From Acorus gramineus (lineage: Eukaryota; Streptophyta; Magnoliopsida; Acorales; Acoraceae), in NCBI GenBank assembly GCA_030737835.1, contig CM060855.1, forward strand, positions 17,806,378 to 17,870,377: a stretch of DNA of 64,000 bases, in the 5' to 3' direction. This document shows, in pieces, positions 63,497 through 64,000 of this stretch (position 1 is its first letter; each line of letters starts with the position of its first letter). The position numbers were made by a program, and so were the translations under genes. The notes below the pieces were generated by a model. The model ran no database searches. It saw only the letters and a list, made by a program, of their open reading frames with translations, and was not told where the DNA came from.

Positions 63497-64000
63497 GAAA
63501 AATGATTTGGATTGCCTTCTGCGAAAATTGATGGTAAAACAAGGAAATCCAAAAGTAATTATTGCAAAAGAAATAAAGAATACCTATAAATTGACAACAT
63601 CACAAGAATATTGAAAACTTTGGAAAATACAACATCGCAAAGAAAGAAGTGAAAAAGCCATTGGTGACGCTACATCTAAGGTGTATGATAATCTAGATAA
63701 ATAATACAAATGAATGAAGGAAAAAATGGCATTTATAAACTTGCTAGACAAAGGAAAGAAAGAGTAGAGACTTGGATGATAATAAGTGCACTAAAGGTGA
63801 AGATATAGAGATCCAATAAAAGAGAATGACATTAAAGAAAACAAACAATGAATTTAACATAGGGACAAATAATACTAGGTAGGTTAGAAATATCGGGGAT
63901 TGTTTTGTTAAGGTATTAGGGTTAGTAAATTCAAAGAGTTTATAGACAAAATAAATATGGCAAAAACATTGAACTTGATGATATCCCCAAGATCCATGGA
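63497..64000. other. No coding sequence recognised; probably an intron of the EHD3-type gene
   Basis: AT-rich and free of convincing frames. Because the exon ending at 63114 starts with a splice acceptor, this stretch should be the upstream intron. Confidence 0.4.

Overview
This window is nuclear DNA from a flowering plant. It is AT-rich, its genes are split by many introns, and its intergenic and intronic space is packed with small transposon relics. The first coding exons are strikingly GC-rich compared with later exons (clearest in the ARC5-, BTB- and RING-type genes). That 5-prime GC gradient, together with an EHD3-like PHD gene, leans towards a monocot, but I cannot name the species.

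Five protein-coding genes are supported, all on the minus strand. From high to low coordinates they are: a PHD-finger gene of EHD3 type (58198-63114, 5-prime end outside the window); ARC5/DRP5B, the dynamin of the chloroplast division ring (37734-53857, 17 coding exons, about 783 aa); a RING + kinase-like + WD40 protein (27247-32368, 7 coding exons, about 802 aa); a plastid-type, calmodulin-dependent-class NAD kinase, NADK2 (11997-20586, 8 coding exons, about 981 aa if intact); and a BTB/POZ protein of At4g08455 type (4101-9201, 2 coding exons, 249 aa). Exon borders were placed by hand from GT/AG sites, reading frame and family similarity. All junction phases agree except one: exon 6 of NADK2 is one base short, inside the conserved PTGSTAYS motif.

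The rest is repeats. Left end (1-3240): hAT-like end and a decayed, internally duplicated Mutator-like (MULE) coding remnant. BTB intron 1: a LINE fragment and a tandem array whose unit carries the 3-prime end of BTB exon 1 plus the splice donor, with a MITE inserted later in one unit. 20.6-27.2 kb: a complete-looking 887-bp Helitron, several foldback MITEs, a LINE reverse-transcriptase relic and a 46-codon orphan ORF. 32.4-37.3 kb: foldback MITEs, an old minisatellite, a GC-rich pseudogene scrap, a tRNA-derived SINE with target duplication, and four MITEs packed end to end. ARC5 introns hold a 5-prime-truncated LINE, an inverted-repeat element, a copia relic and a direct-repeat-flanked foldback. 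53.9-58.2 kb: more TIR elements, one with 11-bp direct repeats. A second SINE sits in the EHD3-like gene.

The five genes do not form an evident pathway or cluster. NADK2 and ARC5 both serve the plastid, but they lie apart with unrelated genes between them. I see no CRISPR, operon, rRNA or tRNA gene, and no convincing unknown multi-gene system. The observations most worth following are the exon-intron tandem duplication in the BTB gene, the NADK2 frameshift, the recurrent foldback-element insertions 70-80 bp upstream of two start codons, and the orphan microORF.
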